A program made the position numbers and the translations under genes. A DNA stretch of 29,960 bases from Stentor coeruleus (Eukaryota; Ciliophora; Heterotrichea; Heterotrichida; Stentoridae), in the NCBI GenBank assembly GCA_001970955.1, contig MPUH01000907.1, positions 1 through 29,960 of the forward strand, written 5' to 3'. Positions 1 through 10,285 of the stretch are shown one piece after another. Every line of letters begins with the position of its first letter. Position 1 is the first letter of the stretch. The notes beneath the pieces were generated by a model. That model did not search any database, was not told the origin of the DNA, and saw only the letters and a program-made list of their open reading frames with translations.

Positions 1-465
1 CCTCGTCTCTTTGTGAAATTATTATTAAATCGTAAAACAAAATATCTCTTATTATTTTTAATGCAATAATTCAAACCTCAAGACAAACCCTACAAGCTCA
101 TATTCATATAATAAACAATATTTAATAATATTACATCCTACTCAAACCTTCCTACCTTAAAACCTAAAACTTTTTCACAACCCAAAACCCTCATTCTAAA
201 ACATTTAACCCAAAATCCTCATTCCAAAGTATTTAACCCAGAAACCATCAACCAGCATCCCACAACTTTTCTAAAAACCCAAATCTCTAAAATAAACCTC
301 TCTATAAAATAACTTCCAAAAATTCCTATATAAACTTTCCCATTCAATAAAATCTTTTAAAAAATTATCCATATCTCCAGTAACCCAAGACAATCACCAA
401 ATATCCCAATAATCCAAAAAACCACACATCTAACCATATCATAAAAATTTCTCTCCTATATAAAA
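1..465. other. Noncoding 5' flank, C-rich and G-poor
   Basis: No ORF of note is seen. The + strand is rich in A, C and T and almost lacks G, especially from about 150 to 450; lines 301-420 hold about 29 C against 2 G. This is the bias seen upstream of the other + genes. A TATATAAAA-like run directly precedes the ATG at 466. No other element is recognised. Confidence 0.6.
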
Positions 466-3400
466 ATGCCTTTACTAGTCTCTCTCATCCCTCTACTCCT
501 CAAGGTTTTTTCCTTGAAAGTTCTTCAAGATATTCGAAGCAACTACTCACTAGCGACTAATGAATACATAATTTTACCTTTAGATGAGTATTTCTCAGGC
601 CCATCTCTTTATTATAGTATCTCACCAGAATCTCCCAATATGTTCTTAGCTAATTCTTCTCTAGAACTAGGCCAAATAACCAAATTAACCAATTTCGAGA
701 CTCCTAACTCAATAGAACTCCTTCAAAGCATATGCCAATTAGACGACAATTATTGTCAAAAATACCTCCATGCTTCTAATAAAACATTATATTGTTACAA
801 TTTCAACTCTGAAAATAAAAGTCTTACTGCATCAAAAGAATTCGAAGGAGAAATCATAACTTATATTATAGCAAATATATATTCTGAACAATATTATATT
901 GTTATTTATAAAGGGCGAAATGAATTAAAAATGAAAACAGCATCAATGATATATAATCAAGAAAATAATACTTATGGTTTTATTACAAACCACATTTCTA
1001 TAAATGAACCATTTTCATCTTTAAACCCGTCGAGTGTTTATATTTCAAATGGGTTGATTAATAATCAGTTTATGGTAACAGGTCATACTAAAGGTAGATG
1101 GAATATGCTTTTATTAGAAAGTTTTAATAGTAGTGATGTAAGATTATTAGGAAATGTTACAATTTCAGGGAGTTTACATTTAGGGCCTATGTTTTGTGTT
1201 ACTATTGATAACAGTCATTATGTATATTTACCTGGTGAAAAAATTGTTGCACAAATATTATCGTTTCAAGATAATGTTATAGTTAATAACTCGATTTTTA
1301 TTGATATGAAAAATTTCCAAGTATCATCAATGCAGCCATCTCACAATTTTACAAGTCTACTTTTAGGTATTAATTGCGGTTTTATAATTGTAAGCTTAGA
1401 TTTTGAACGATCATTTTTTCATATCTTTGAAGGCGACTGCAAATTATATGTTTATTCTTCTTTAGATCATAATTATTTTTTAACTATTGAAAATGAAAAT
1501 ACATACATTGGTGCATCAGAACAAAATAGTATTTTTACAATCCTTGGAAATAAATCTCTTGATATTGACATGAGACATTTTAGTTGGACTATATATATTA
1601 ACTCTACAGGGCAGGAGTTTTTGATTATAAGTGGTAATAATAGTTTGTATCAGAAAGAGATAATTCTTAATGGTGCATATATGAATTTTACAAGTTCTGA
1701 TAATGAAACTTTATATAGTCTTAGCATATTTAATCAACAGAGAACTGAAAATATGATAGTAAATTTTACAGTCACGAAACTGGAGGATTTTGAAAAGATT
1801 TTCCTTGTTGGACATGAAGAAACAAATTTGGTATTGTTTTACAACCTTAATGGGAGTTTAGAAATTAACCTTTATGATTATTTTTTAGGATCAGATTTAC
1901 AGTTAGCTAATTGTAATATTTTTTGTGATACTAATGAGATTAGTGCTATGGTTACAACTAGTAATAAAAATACTTCAGTATGTTCTTTTAGTGAAGGGAT
2001 ACAAAATGGAGGTATAGAATATGAGTCTAATTGTATGAAAAATTTTCAAATATCAAAACAGTTGAGTATAGAAAATGGGAATTTCGTTAGAGGGAATTAT
2101 ATGTATATTTACAACAGCACTGGGTTAATATCATTAAAAAATAATAACACATTTTATAAACCTTTTGAGGATTATTCAATTGTGAAAATAATCAGTTGTG
2201 GATTAGGGTTTTTTTATATCCTTGAGAATAACACAAAAACTTATATAAGTTACTCTAATTTCACTAGCTGGCCATTACCGAAATCTATAATAAACGTTAG
2301 CTCATGTTTAAACCCACAATGTTCAAACAATTATTTCGCTTGTCAAAATAATAATAGTATCACAATCTACAACTTAGAATTCAATAAAATCCCAATACTA
2401 AATGAGTTTTATCATATAATTCCTAATGAAAACATCACATCTGAAATTATAATAGACTATATTATGATAAATTATAGCATAGCAATTGTGACCAATCTCA
2501 AAACTTTTTTACTTTATAATATAGACAATTCTATATACAAAACAATAAATTTTATATACCAAATGAACCTTCCTGAACCAGTTATAGAAATATGTGCTGA
2601 TAATTTTCATTATTATATAATCACAAATAGCAATAATATGCTTGTTTACTCATATACTTTAAAATATGAAAAACAGATTTATATAGGCCCTTATATTGGA
2701 ATAAATGCTATTGATTCTCTTGTGTTTGCATATAATAATTCTTATATGAATGTATTTAATGCATCTTTACTTGTAGGTAATGCTAAGGTTTTAACTATAT
2801 CAATACCTCAATACACTAGTATTTCTATAGAAAACGTATTGCAAAATGAAATAAGCATATTTTTAATAGACTCAAACAATAATGTGTATGAAAATTCCCT
2901 TTTTTTGACATGCAAAATTTTTAACGTTGATTTTTTTATCAGTAATACTGCATCAGGGCTTTATTATATTTACTACAATTCAACTTTATCTCTTAATGTT
3001 ACTAACAACTACAATTATTATATAGTTAAAAATGTTAATATAATCCTTTATGTTAATGGGCAAAGTATATACGTGAATAACAATACTGTAACTTATATTC
3101 AAGATAATTATATGGAAGTAGCTTGTGGATCAGATGAAACAATACCTTTAGATGAGATATTTTGGGGTCAAAACCTAAAGGTTAACCTAACTGAAACTAT
3201 CCCTGAAGTAACTGTAAATGAAAGATTTGTTGAAGTCCAAAACAGTAGCCACAATATGAAATATGCTTTTTCTGCATTTATGCCTGTAAAAGATCTTAAT
3301 ATATACATAGCAGTGAATTCATGTACTATTTTTATTTATGATGCTAATGTTAATAATAATATAAGCATGACTATAGCTGATGATAATATAAAATCATGTT

Positions 3401-4632
3401 CATGTACTGATATAGGGAATTTATATAATGATAATCTTACTATTGTTTTTGTTTTAGGTTGCCAATTTAAAACTTTTGCCAATATTTTTTATAATAGTAT
3501 AAGCATGCCTGAAAATCAGTTGATATTTTTTAATTATTATAATTATTCTTTGACACAAATGGAAGCTTTGTTTTTAGATTACTTTCCTAGTACATTTAAA
3601 GAAATTGTGACTAATGGTGGAGAATTTATGATTGCTGCTATTGATACTTATAGTGATGCAACTGTTGATTCTTATTTCTCTAATCATTTACAGTTTATTA
3701 GAGGGAATGTGACGCTTACAAATATTTTTCTTTATGATGTTAATGCTTCGGTTATGGAAAAATACATGGTGGCGAGGTATTATTTTTCTGATGTTGATGG
3801 GGTTTATGATCCGAATTTTAATATGTATTATTTTTATTTGACAGAAATTTATACAGGGTTGGTGATTGTTGCTTTGGATATTAATTGGACTTCAACTGTT
3901 AGTATTATAAATTATGATAACCCAGTTGTCTCTTTAGTCAGATGTGGAAGTGAGCTTTACGTCTCATTCCTTAACTCAACTATGTACAAGTATAATCTAA
4001 TATCTTGGGGAAATGCTATTCTAGATGGGATTATTTATCCATATTTAAGTACATTTGTTGTCACACCAGGTTCAATGTCATGTTCTGATTTTATCTATGG
4101 TAAATACCTATTATTTCTTATGCAAAATCCTGATTCTTATATAGACCCAGAGACATATCTTTTAGTAATCGATAATACTGCATCTGCACTTGCAAGCACA
4201 GTAAAATCTTTTTATATGTCAAATAGTTATATAGGAAATTATGCTTATTTTTATAATCAGAGTACTATTGTTGCCCTTACTTCAACGAATTTGACTCAGT
4301 TTTATATTAATGAATATGTTATGAATATTAATCCTAATGGAAAATGCAGTTCAAATAAAATCATAAAACTTAATCTTATGGCACAAGGTGACTGGGTTGT
4401 TAATAGAGATGCTAAGTTTGTCTTGAAAATTAAAGAAAATTACTCACAAGGATCGGTTGATTTTAAAGAAATACCTTATTGGGGATGGGTTTTGATTGTT
4501 TTAGGTTTGGCTGTTTTGACAATTATTGCTGTGAAAATATCTAAAAAATTTAGAAGGTGCAAGTTTAGTGGGAAGGATGAGAAAAGAGAACAGCTTTTTA
4601 AGTATGAGTTTATAGAAGGGGAAATAAATTAA
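466..4632 (+). CDS. Large type I membrane surface protein, 1388 aa
   Basis: The protein starts with a hydrophobic leader (residues 1 to about 18) and ends with one membrane helix (about 1339-1357), followed by a basic tail of about 30 residues (KISKKFRRCKF). The ectodomain of over 1300 residues carries dozens of N-x-S/T sites and is rich in Asn, Tyr, Ile and Ser, so it is probably secreted and heavily glycosylated. A motif of the form IxLDExFxGxxLxxxLT occurs near residue 38 (LPLDEYFSGPSLYYS) and again near 893 (IPLDEIFWGQNLKVN). This resembles the opening strand of cadherin/Ig-like modules that precede beta-propeller-like stretches, and suggests two tandem units. No catalytic motif is seen. 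The start is the first ATG after an in-frame stop, just after a TATATAAAA run; the stop is TAA. The specific family is not recognised. A candidate in-frame 15-nt intron lies at 1321-1335 but is unproven. Confidence 0.85.
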   Translation: MPLLVSLIPLLLKVFSLKVLQDIRSNYSLATNEYIILPLDEYFSGPSLYYSISPESPNMFLANSSLELGQITKLTNFETPNSIELLQSICQLDDNYCQKYLHASNKTLYCYNFNSENKSLTASKEFEGEIITYIIANIYSEQYYIVIYKGRNELKMKTASMIYNQENNTYGFITNHISINEPFSSLNPSSVYISNGLINNQFMVTGHTKGRWNMLLLESFNSSDVRLLGNVTISGSLHLGPMFCVTIDNSHYVYLPGEKIVAQILSFQDNVIVNNSIFIDMKNFQVSSMQPSHNFTSLLLGINCGFIIVSLDFERSFFHIFEGDCKLYVYSSLDHNYFLTIENENTYIGASEQNSIFTILGNKSLDIDMRHFSWTIYINSTGQEFLIISGNNSLYQKEIILNGAYMNFTSSDNETLYSLSIFNQQRTENMIVNFTVTKLEDFEKIFLVGHEETNLVLFYNLNGSLEINLYDYFLGSDLQLANCNIFCDTNEISAMVTTSNKNTSVCSFSEGIQNGGIEYESNCMKNFQISKQLSIENGNFVRGNYMYIYNSTGLISLKNNNTFYKPFEDYSIVKIISCGLGFFYILENNTKTYISYSNFTSWPLPKSIINVSSCLNPQCSNNYFACQNNNSITIYNLEFNKIPILNEFYHIIPNENITSEIIIDYIMINYSIAIVTNLKTFLLYNIDNSIYKTINFIYQMNLPEPVIEICADNFHYYIITNSNNMLVYSYTLKYEKQIYIGPYIGINAIDSLVFAYNNSYMNVFNASLLVGNAKVLTISIPQYTSISIENVLQNEISIFLIDSNNNVYENSLFLTCKIFNVDFFISNTASGLYYIYYNSTLSLNVTNNYNYYIVKNVNIILYVNGQSIYVNNNTVTYIQDNYMEVACGSDETIPLDEIFWGQNLKVNLTETIPEVTVNERFVEVQNSSHNMKYAFSAFMPVKDLNIYIAVNSCTIFIYDANVNNNISMTIADDNIKSCSCTDIGNLYNDNLTIVFVLGCQFKTFANIFYNSISMPENQLIFFNYYNYSLTQMEALFLDYFPSTFKEIVTNGGEFMIAAIDTYSDATVDSYFSNHLQFIRGNVTLTNIFLYDVNASVMEKYMVARYYFSDVDGVYDPNFNMYYFYLTEIYTGLVIVALDINWTSTVSIINYDNPVVSLVRCGSELYVSFLNSTMYKYNLISWGNAILDGIIYPYLSTFVVTPGSMSCSDFIYGKYLLFLMQNPDSYIDPETYLLVIDNTASALASTVKSFYMSNSYIGNYAYFYNQSTIVALTSTNLTQFYINEYVMNINPNGKCSSNKIIKLNLMAQGDWVVNRDAKFVLKIKENYSQGSVDFKEIPYWGWVLIVLGLAVLTIIAVKISKKFRRCKFSGKDEKREQLFKYEFIEGEIN

Positions 4633-5577
4633 TAGCTTTTTAAGAGATTATTAAAATTAGATATGATTGTTTAGTGGAGAATATTAAATAAGAAATGGGT
4701 GTTAGTATAAGAAAATTTAAGGAATGGGATGATTTTTCAAGCTTTTGAATATTCAAATATTTTTAGGAACTTTTTAGTCATTTAAGCTGAATCTGAAATG
4801 AAATAGAACAGCAAATAGAATTAAGAAATTAAATCCTTAGTTATAAAAACCTAAATCTTAAACTAACAAAATGTTGTATCAACTTCATGGTAATTTCCTC
4901 AAACTCTTTTTTAATCCTTAAAAGCTCATTATTTAGATATCTAATCCTCTCATTAACAAGGTTTTTATAATAACTATTTTATCAGTTTTCTGAAAGAATC
5001 TAACAAGTATATTAAACCCAGTAATTTTTTACTATGCTTATCTTAGTATAGTGTTCAAAAAAACTTATTTTTACTATCTTTTCACTGTAATGGAGTTTAT
5101 TTATAGTTTTTTTAAGTTCTAAATCAGTTTATTCCCAAAAATATATAAAGATTTGATAATGAATCAACAGTTTTTTTGTAGTATTTTTACTGAATATCTA
5201 GTAAAAAATCTATAAAATTACATCATCAATCTGTTTATGATATAAAGTTAAATTTGGATTTTAGGTTTATTATAATATCTTAATTAAGATTATTTGTTAA
5301 TTATATAGCTAAGAATAGAAAATATAAACTCAAATATTTCAGCTTTCTAATTAAAATCGTTAAGTCAAGAAAACCTTCCCAAAATTTTCCTTAGCACTCA
5401 TTAAATCATATCTATTTTTCAACTTGAAATGACATGAATTTAACTACCCTAACACCTAAAAGAAAAATATGCACAAATTAAACTAACCCTCAAAGGATAA
5501 GTCAAGACACAACCCTTAAAAAGTTTTATATATTTCATGATCAATTCTAAAATTAAAATCTTATCTTTTATAATATA
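4633..5577. other. Noncoding spacer between two + genes
   Basis: No ORF with coding character is seen on either strand. The first ~170 bases are G/T-rich and C-poor, typical of the 3' flanks here. The last ~200 bases are C-rich and G-poor, typical of 5' flanks. An 11-base match to the heterotrich telomere repeat (CCCTAACA permutation) lies at 5446-5456 and is judged accidental. Confidence 0.5.
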
Positions 5578-5967
5578 ATGGTGAAATCTAAGAAACCCCG
5601 TAAAGAGAAAAATGAGTTCTGGGAAGCTATTTATGACATTCGGAACTTGGCTACTCAACGGATGGATTCCAAGGCAAGAAGAAAATTCAAAGAAGAAGAA
5701 GCGAAAAAATTAGGAGCTAAACCTAAAAAGAATCCTAAAATTCCTTACAATATATATCAAGGTATACTGCGTAAAGAAAAGGAACTTAAGAAAAAAGCTC
5801 AAGAAGATTTTCAGCTAAGTAAAGATTGCAATTTCTTCAACCCAATCAAGAAAAGGAAGAAAAAGTTCCAACCGAGGAATTCTCAACCCAACACACCTGC
5901 TGTGGGTAAGTATAAGAGTGGGACTTTGTTCATCAAAAAGAACTATTTATCTAAAGCTTTTAGTTAG
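5578..5967 (+). CDS. Small basic protein, possible C1orf131/Faf1-like (DUF4602) SSU-processome factor
   Basis: A 129-aa, very lysine-rich protein with a helical, charged centre (KEEEAKKLGAKPKK; KEKELKKKAQEDF). The C-terminal motif AVGKYKSGTLFIKKNYL resembles the conserved end of DUF4602 proteins such as human C1orf131 and yeast Faf1, which assemble on pre-40S ribosomes in the nucleolus. The match is from memory of the motif and is moderate at best. Basic clusters at the N-terminus (KSKKPRKEK) and at about 101-105 (KKRKKK) would suit nuclear or nucleolar import. ATG at 5578 follows an AT-rich leader; the stop is TAG, one of two in the window. The alternative is an unrelated basic nuclear protein. 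Confidence 0.8.
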   Translation: MVKSKKPRKEKNEFWEAIYDIRNLATQRMDSKARRKFKEEEAKKLGAKPKKNPKIPYNIYQGILRKEKELKKKAQEDFQLSKDCNFFNPIKKRKKKFQPRNSQPNTPAVGKYKSGTLFIKKNYLSKAFS

Positions 5968-6405
5968 AATTTATTTGATATTGTCTTATATATGTGTATA
6001 TTTTATATAATAATTGAGTGTAAATTTTTTGATATTTGTTGTTTTATGAGAGTTTAAATTATCATTGATGATTATTTTTAATGATAGGATTAATGCTTTT
6101 AAGTTAAAATCGATATATCTAGTATATAAAATACACATAAATTAAAGATAGGCAGAAATCAGGAACACGATCCTTAACATGTTTAACCAAACAAAACCAT
6201 TAAAAAAAACTATCCATAATTATAACACACTTCCTACAACTCTTTGACAACTTTTCTTAACATAATATAACTTTTCAACCCTGATTTAAAACTAATAACT
6301 TCCAGACAAATCTTAAATTTTATTACTAAATCTATACCTTCATCCCCCGCCTTCACTGCATATTCATACTTATTTCACACATAATAAAAAAGTGCCCAAC
6401 AAATA
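5968..6405. other. Noncoding spacer
   Basis: Sits between two + genes. The first ~120 bases are G/T-biased and the last ~250 are C-rich and G-poor, matching the 3'-flank/5'-flank switch seen elsewhere. No RNA gene or ORF is seen. Confidence 0.5.
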
Positions 6406-7323
6406 ATGGAATCATCAATTCCAGTTGATTTTTCTCTACTAAACTGGTCTATCAATAGTACCGTGACTCGAGGTCTGAAAAATATCCAAAATACCTGTTT
6501 TATCAACTCAACTCTACAATGCTTATTATACACTCCACCAATTCAAAACATCCCTCACACCTGCTCTAAAAAGTACTGCACTTTATCTCTACTTAAAGAA
6601 CTATTTGCCTCTGATTCTAAAGTCCCTGAGAAATTCCATCAACTTATATACACAAAAACTAAAAAGTTCACTAAAGACCAACAAGAAGATGCACATGAGA
6701 CTTTAAGATTTCTTATAGAACATATTTACCCAAAGACTATTGGGGATTTTATATTTGGAGGAACACTTCAAAGCAGTGTTAGATGTAAAAAATGCTCATA
6801 TGAATCAGTTGTCTTAGAGGATTTTTTAGATTTATCTTTAGAAGTCACGCATTTTACTCTTGAGGATTGTTTGAAAAATTTTTGCAAAAAAGAGACTTTA
6901 GATGGAAATAACAAATGCTATTGTAGTAGTTGTAAAAAAAGCACTGAGGCTTATAAACAATTTTTAATCAGTGCGACTCCTATAGTTTTAACATTCCATT
7001 TAAAAAGATTTGGGAATAATGGAATCAAAGATAAATCTAATATGACTTTTCCAGAAAAACTTGATTTAAAGCAGTTTACTAAATTAAGAAGAAAAGAAGA
7101 ATATGAATTATATGCAGTTCTTGTTCATACTGGGCGTTCATGTAAAGCTGGACATTATTATTGCTATATTAAAGGTCCTGATTCATTATGGTACCTGGCA
7201 AATGATTTGATTATTTCTAAGTCGGATTTGAAAAAAGTTTTAAATGATAGGTCAGCTTATATTATTTTTTACAAAAAAATTACAGAAAAAGGTCTACCCA
7301 AAAAAAGAAGAAAATATGCTTAA
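6406..7323 (+). CDS. Ubiquitin-specific protease (peptidase C19), minimal catalytic core
   Basis: A 305-aa USP-type cysteine deubiquitinase that would remove ubiquitin from proteins. The Cys box is at 23-33 (GLKNIQNTCFI), giving the nucleophile Cys31 with Asn26 for the oxyanion hole. QQEDAHE lies at 92-98. The finger region has the usual structural zinc pair, C127xxC130 and C173xxC176. The His box AGHYYCYI places the general base at His250, and WYLAND supplies Asp267 as the third triad member. All catalytic positions are present, so the enzyme should be active. It is essentially a bare catalytic domain of the USP17/36/42 type, plus a basic tail (KKRRK) that could be a nuclear signal. The stop is TAA. 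It converges on the minus-strand FG-repeat gene with about 100 bp between stops. Confidence 0.95.
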   Translation: MESSIPVDFSLLNWSINSTVTRGLKNIQNTCFINSTLQCLLYTPPIQNIPHTCSKKYCTLSLLKELFASDSKVPEKFHQLIYTKTKKFTKDQQEDAHETLRFLIEHIYPKTIGDFIFGGTLQSSVRCKKCSYESVVLEDFLDLSLEVTHFTLEDCLKNFCKKETLDGNNKCYCSSCKKSTEAYKQFLISATPIVLTFHLKRFGNNGIKDKSNMTFPEKLDLKQFTKLRRKEEYELYAVLVHTGRSCKAGHYYCYIKGPDSLWYLANDLIISKSDLKKVLNDRSAYIIFYKKITEKGLPKKRRKYA

Positions 7324-7426
7324 CTTAAATGTAATATATTGAGTTATTAGTATCTAATTATGTTTAGATTCCTATTTTTTATTGTATAAATTTTAAGTAT
7401 TTTTAAGCTAATTATAACTAACTATT

Positions 7427-10285
7427 TTAATACTGAAAACCTATACCACTCAAAATATTATGAATGTCTAAAGCTTTGATTCCTATAGGATATCTTTTTG
7501 CTAATGCAGCTACATCTTGTATATTACTAGGCAGGAATCTATTTATATTTAGAAATTCTCCAGCTTGCTTGAATTCTGTACTATTTACCAACTCCATAAT
7601 CTCTTCTTCACTTTTACATTCTCTTTCCCCAAGCCATTCAAGTATCATTGCGGTTTTCAAAAAATTTGGAGCTTGGCCAAACAAGGTTACCTGAGATTTT
7701 AATAACTCTGAAAAGAAATTGATATCAATGAATCTTCTATGAAATACAGCTGAAAATTTTATATTATTTGGGTTGAAAAAGCATTTAGAAACAGCATGAG
7801 AAATTAATATATTTTGCAAACGTAATTCTCCAGATAATCTAAGTAAATTAGCTGCTGCCCAAACTTCTAAAAGTTGGTTTAATGTAGAAATCTGTCTTAA
7901 AAGTAACTCTGTGTTTCTATAAAAAAGCCATAATAAAACATTATAAAATGCTGAAGGAAATGGGAAATCTATATCAATTTTAAATTTATTTTCCGATACT
8001 GATATTTTTTCTTCAAAAAACTTACTGTATTTTAATGGAACTTTCATTGATAAATAATAAGTATCTGAGCCATTTATACACAATTTAATATTAGGTTCCT
8101 CACCTTTAGTAACAAGTGTTATATGAGCAGGATATACATTCCCAGGCTCTGGAATTTCTTCAAATAATGGGATAAGATTATGAGGTTGGAATAAAGATTG
8201 CTGTGGAAATTGAGGGGGAAATAAGCCTGCAGGGGTATTGAAAAGACTAGTACTTCCAAAAGGATTTTGAGGATTAGTTGTAGGTGTTGTATTCCCATAA
8301 AAAAATCCATTTGGTACTGTTGGATTAAAATTGGAAGAACTAAAATTTGACCCTGCTACTCCGGTATTACTAAATAATCCTTGGTTTGGATTCCTAGAAA
8401 ATCCAGAATTGTTTGGGACATTTGAAGAACTTCCAAAAGTTGTTCCAGGTTGAGAACCAAATGATCCAAATCCAGAATTGCTCGGGACATTTGATGGGCT
8501 TCCAAAAAGATTTCCAGAGTTAGAGCCAGGCTGACCAACTCCAGGATTGCTCGGGGCATTTGAAGAACCTCCAAAAAGATTTCCAGAGTTAGGGCTAGGT
8601 TGACCAAATCCAGAATTACTAGGGGCATTTGAAGAGCCTCCAAAAAGATTTCCAGAGTTAGAGCTAGGCTGACTAAATCCAAAATTGCTAGGGGTATTTG
8701 AAGTGCCTCCAAAAGGATTTCCAGAGTTAGGGCTAGGTTGAACAAATCCAGAATTACTCAGGACATTTGATGGGCTTCCAAAAAGATTTCCAGATATAGA
8801 GCTAGGTTGTCCAAATCCAGAATTGCTAGGGGGATTTGAAGAGTTTCCAAAAAGATTTCCAGAGTTAGGGCTAGGTTGTCCAAATCCAGAATTGCTAGGG
8901 GCATTTGGAGTGCTTCCAAAAAGATTTCCAGAATTAGAGTTAGGTTGTTCAAATCCAGAATTGCTAGGAGGATTTGAAGAGCTTCCAAAAAGATTTCCAG
9001 AATTAGAGTTAGGTTGTCCAAATCCAGAATTGCTAGGAGGATTTGAAGAGCTTCCAAAAAGATTTCCAGAGTTAGAGCTAGGTTGTCCAAGCCCAGAACT
9101 GTTCGGAATATTTGCAAAAAGATTTCCAGAGTTAGAACTAGGTTGTCCAAGCCCAGAATTGTTTGGGGTATTTGAAAGGTTTCCAAAAAGAGATCCAGAT
9201 GAAGTTTGAGGGTTAGATAATCCAAATGCAGAACTATTTGGGGTATTTCCTATATTACTAAAAAGTGAATTTTGCGTATTATTAGCAACAGGTTGTGTAC
9301 TTCCAAACAAGTTATGATTATTTGAAGAAGGAGCAAACAACGAACTACCCGAATTACCTCCAGAAAATCCTCCTTGTGAAGGAATCACCCCTAAGCTTGT
9401 ATTTCCTTGATTAGCATTTGGATCCAGTTGTGAAGTTAAAAAACCTGATTTACTTAAACTTGACGAACAAGCAGAATCCAACTGAGGACTATTTGGGATT
9501 GATCCTCCAAAAACAGGAGTTCCAAGATTTGCTTGACTACTACCAAGACCAGAATTTGAATGTGTAGGATCTGAACAATTAAAGCATCCTTTTGGGCATT
9601 GTACCTCAAATCCAACTCCACTACTATTTGCAGAGTTATTATTAAACAATATTCCTTGTTGAGCACTTGGGGATGAGAATAAATTACTAGGATTACTTGA
9701 AAAAGTTGAATTAAAAATCCCAGTATTTGATAGTCCACCAGTATTAAAAAGATTTGAAGTGGGATTAAATCCTTGTTGAACACTTGAAGTTACTGTGCCT
9801 AAAAATGGTGTTGAATTAGATGATTGTTCATATGATGATGGATAATTACTTTGAGAAGTACCTGAAGGGATACTATTAAAATCAGATGAAGGAGGTTTAT
9901 TTTTAAAAAATGGGTTTTGTGGTATAGATTGGCTTGATGGTTCTGATGATATTTGGGGATCTGAGAATAATGATAATGATGGTTTTGGATTAGATGAAAA
10001 TAAAACTGATGATGGGTCTGAATTTGGAACGATGATTGCGCTTGAATCTTGAGGATCTGAAGATATTGGTTTTTGGAAATCTGTTGGGGTTTCTATTGGA
10101 TCAGTGATTGATGAGGTATTGAAAAAATCTAAAGGTTGGTTTTGGTCTTTTATTGAGTCTGAGTCGCTTATGAGCTCACTTGAAGGGGGAATATTACCCT
10201 CTGATGTACTTGAAAATAAATCAGAACTGTTAGGGACTGCTGGTCTAGTTCTTTGCCTGGTTTGCTCCTGTGGAAAAGAAAACAT
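7427..10285 (-). CDS. FG-repeat protein with C-terminal BTB/BACK-like domain, 952 aa
   Basis: Residues 1 to ~700 are low-complexity, rich in Ser, Asn, Gly, Pro and Phe, with many FG, LFG and GNLFG motifs as in FG nucleoporins. A tandem array of 23-residue units, each with GFGQP-like and GNLFG motifs, spans roughly residues 355-628. A lone cysteine cluster (CPKGCFNCSDPTH, about 230-242) looks like an incomplete zinc knuckle. The C-terminal ~245 residues are globular. About 726-835 has the BTB/POZ pattern (LSMKVPLKYSKFF, then FPSAFYNVLLWLFY, then LLEVWAAANLLRL), and 836-952 is helical and BACK-like. No Nup98 autoproteolytic domain is seen. It could be a pore component, an FG-binding transport adaptor, or a phase-separating scaffold. 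The start is ATG at 10285 and the stop is TAA. The ORF is certain; the role is inferred. Confidence 0.9.
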   Translation of the reverse strand: MFSFPQEQTRQRTRPAVPNSSDLFSSTSEGNIPPSSELISDSDSIKDQNQPLDFFNTSSITDPIETPTDFQKPISSDPQDSSAIIVPNSDPSSVLFSSNPKPSLSLFSDPQISSEPSSQSIPQNPFFKNKPPSSDFNSIPSGTSQSNYPSSYEQSSNSTPFLGTVTSSVQQGFNPTSNLFNTGGLSNTGIFNSTFSSNPSNLFSSPSAQQGILFNNNSANSSGVGFEVQCPKGCFNCSDPTHSNSGLGSSQANLGTPVFGGSIPNSPQLDSACSSSLSKSGFLTSQLDPNANQGNTSLGVIPSQGGFSGGNSGSSLFAPSSNNHNLFGSTQPVANNTQNSLFSNIGNTPNSSAFGLSNPQTSSGSLFGNLSNTPNNSGLGQPSSNSGNLFANIPNSSGLGQPSSNSGNLFGSSSNPPSNSGFGQPNSNSGNLFGSSSNPPSNSGFEQPNSNSGNLFGSTPNAPSNSGFGQPSPNSGNLFGNSSNPPSNSGFGQPSSISGNLFGSPSNVLSNSGFVQPSPNSGNPFGGTSNTPSNFGFSQPSSNSGNLFGGSSNAPSNSGFGQPSPNSGNLFGGSSNAPSNPGVGQPGSNSGNLFGSPSNVPSNSGFGSFGSQPGTTFGSSSNVPNNSGFSRNPNQGLFSNTGVAGSNFSSSNFNPTVPNGFFYGNTTPTTNPQNPFGSTSLFNTPAGLFPPQFPQQSLFQPHNLIPLFEEIPEPGNVYPAHITLVTKGEEPNIKLCINGSDTYYLSMKVPLKYSKFFEEKISVSENKFKIDIDFPFPSAFYNVLLWLFYRNTELLLRQISTLNQLLEVWAAANLLRLSGELRLQNILISHAVSKCFFNPNNIKFSAVFHRRFIDINFFSELLKSQVTLFGQAPNFLKTAMILEWLGERECKSEEEIMELVNSTEFKQAGEFLNINRFLPSNIQDVAALAKRYPIGIKALDIHNILSGIGFQY
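8403..9221 (-). repeat. 69-bp (23-aa) FG-repeat tandem array
   Basis: Unit starts (CCAGAATTG-like on +) fall at 8403, 8472, 8541, 8610, 8679, 8748, 8817, 8886, 8955, 9024 and 9093, exactly 69 bp apart. A shortened 60-bp unit follows and then a degenerate one near 9153. Each translates (minus strand) into one GFGQP-type and one GNLFG-type motif. Units differ mainly at single bases. Because 69 is a multiple of three, antisense and alternate frames also stay open, which creates shadow ORFs. Confidence 0.95.

Noticed and set aside
1321-1335. Possible in-frame 15-nt intron (GTA...CAG, A at position 10) in the surface-protein gene
   Set aside because: It has no stop and keeps the frame, so the sequence alone cannot tell intron from codons; left as coding.
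6458-6475. GT...AG 15-mer in the USP gene just before the Cys box
   Set aside because: Removing it would delete the Gly of the canonical GLxN..NTC box, and it lacks A at position 10.
8356-9225. Open frames on both strands across the FG array
   Set aside because: They are by-products of a repeat whose length is a multiple of three; leucine-rich, low-complexity translations without independent coding support.
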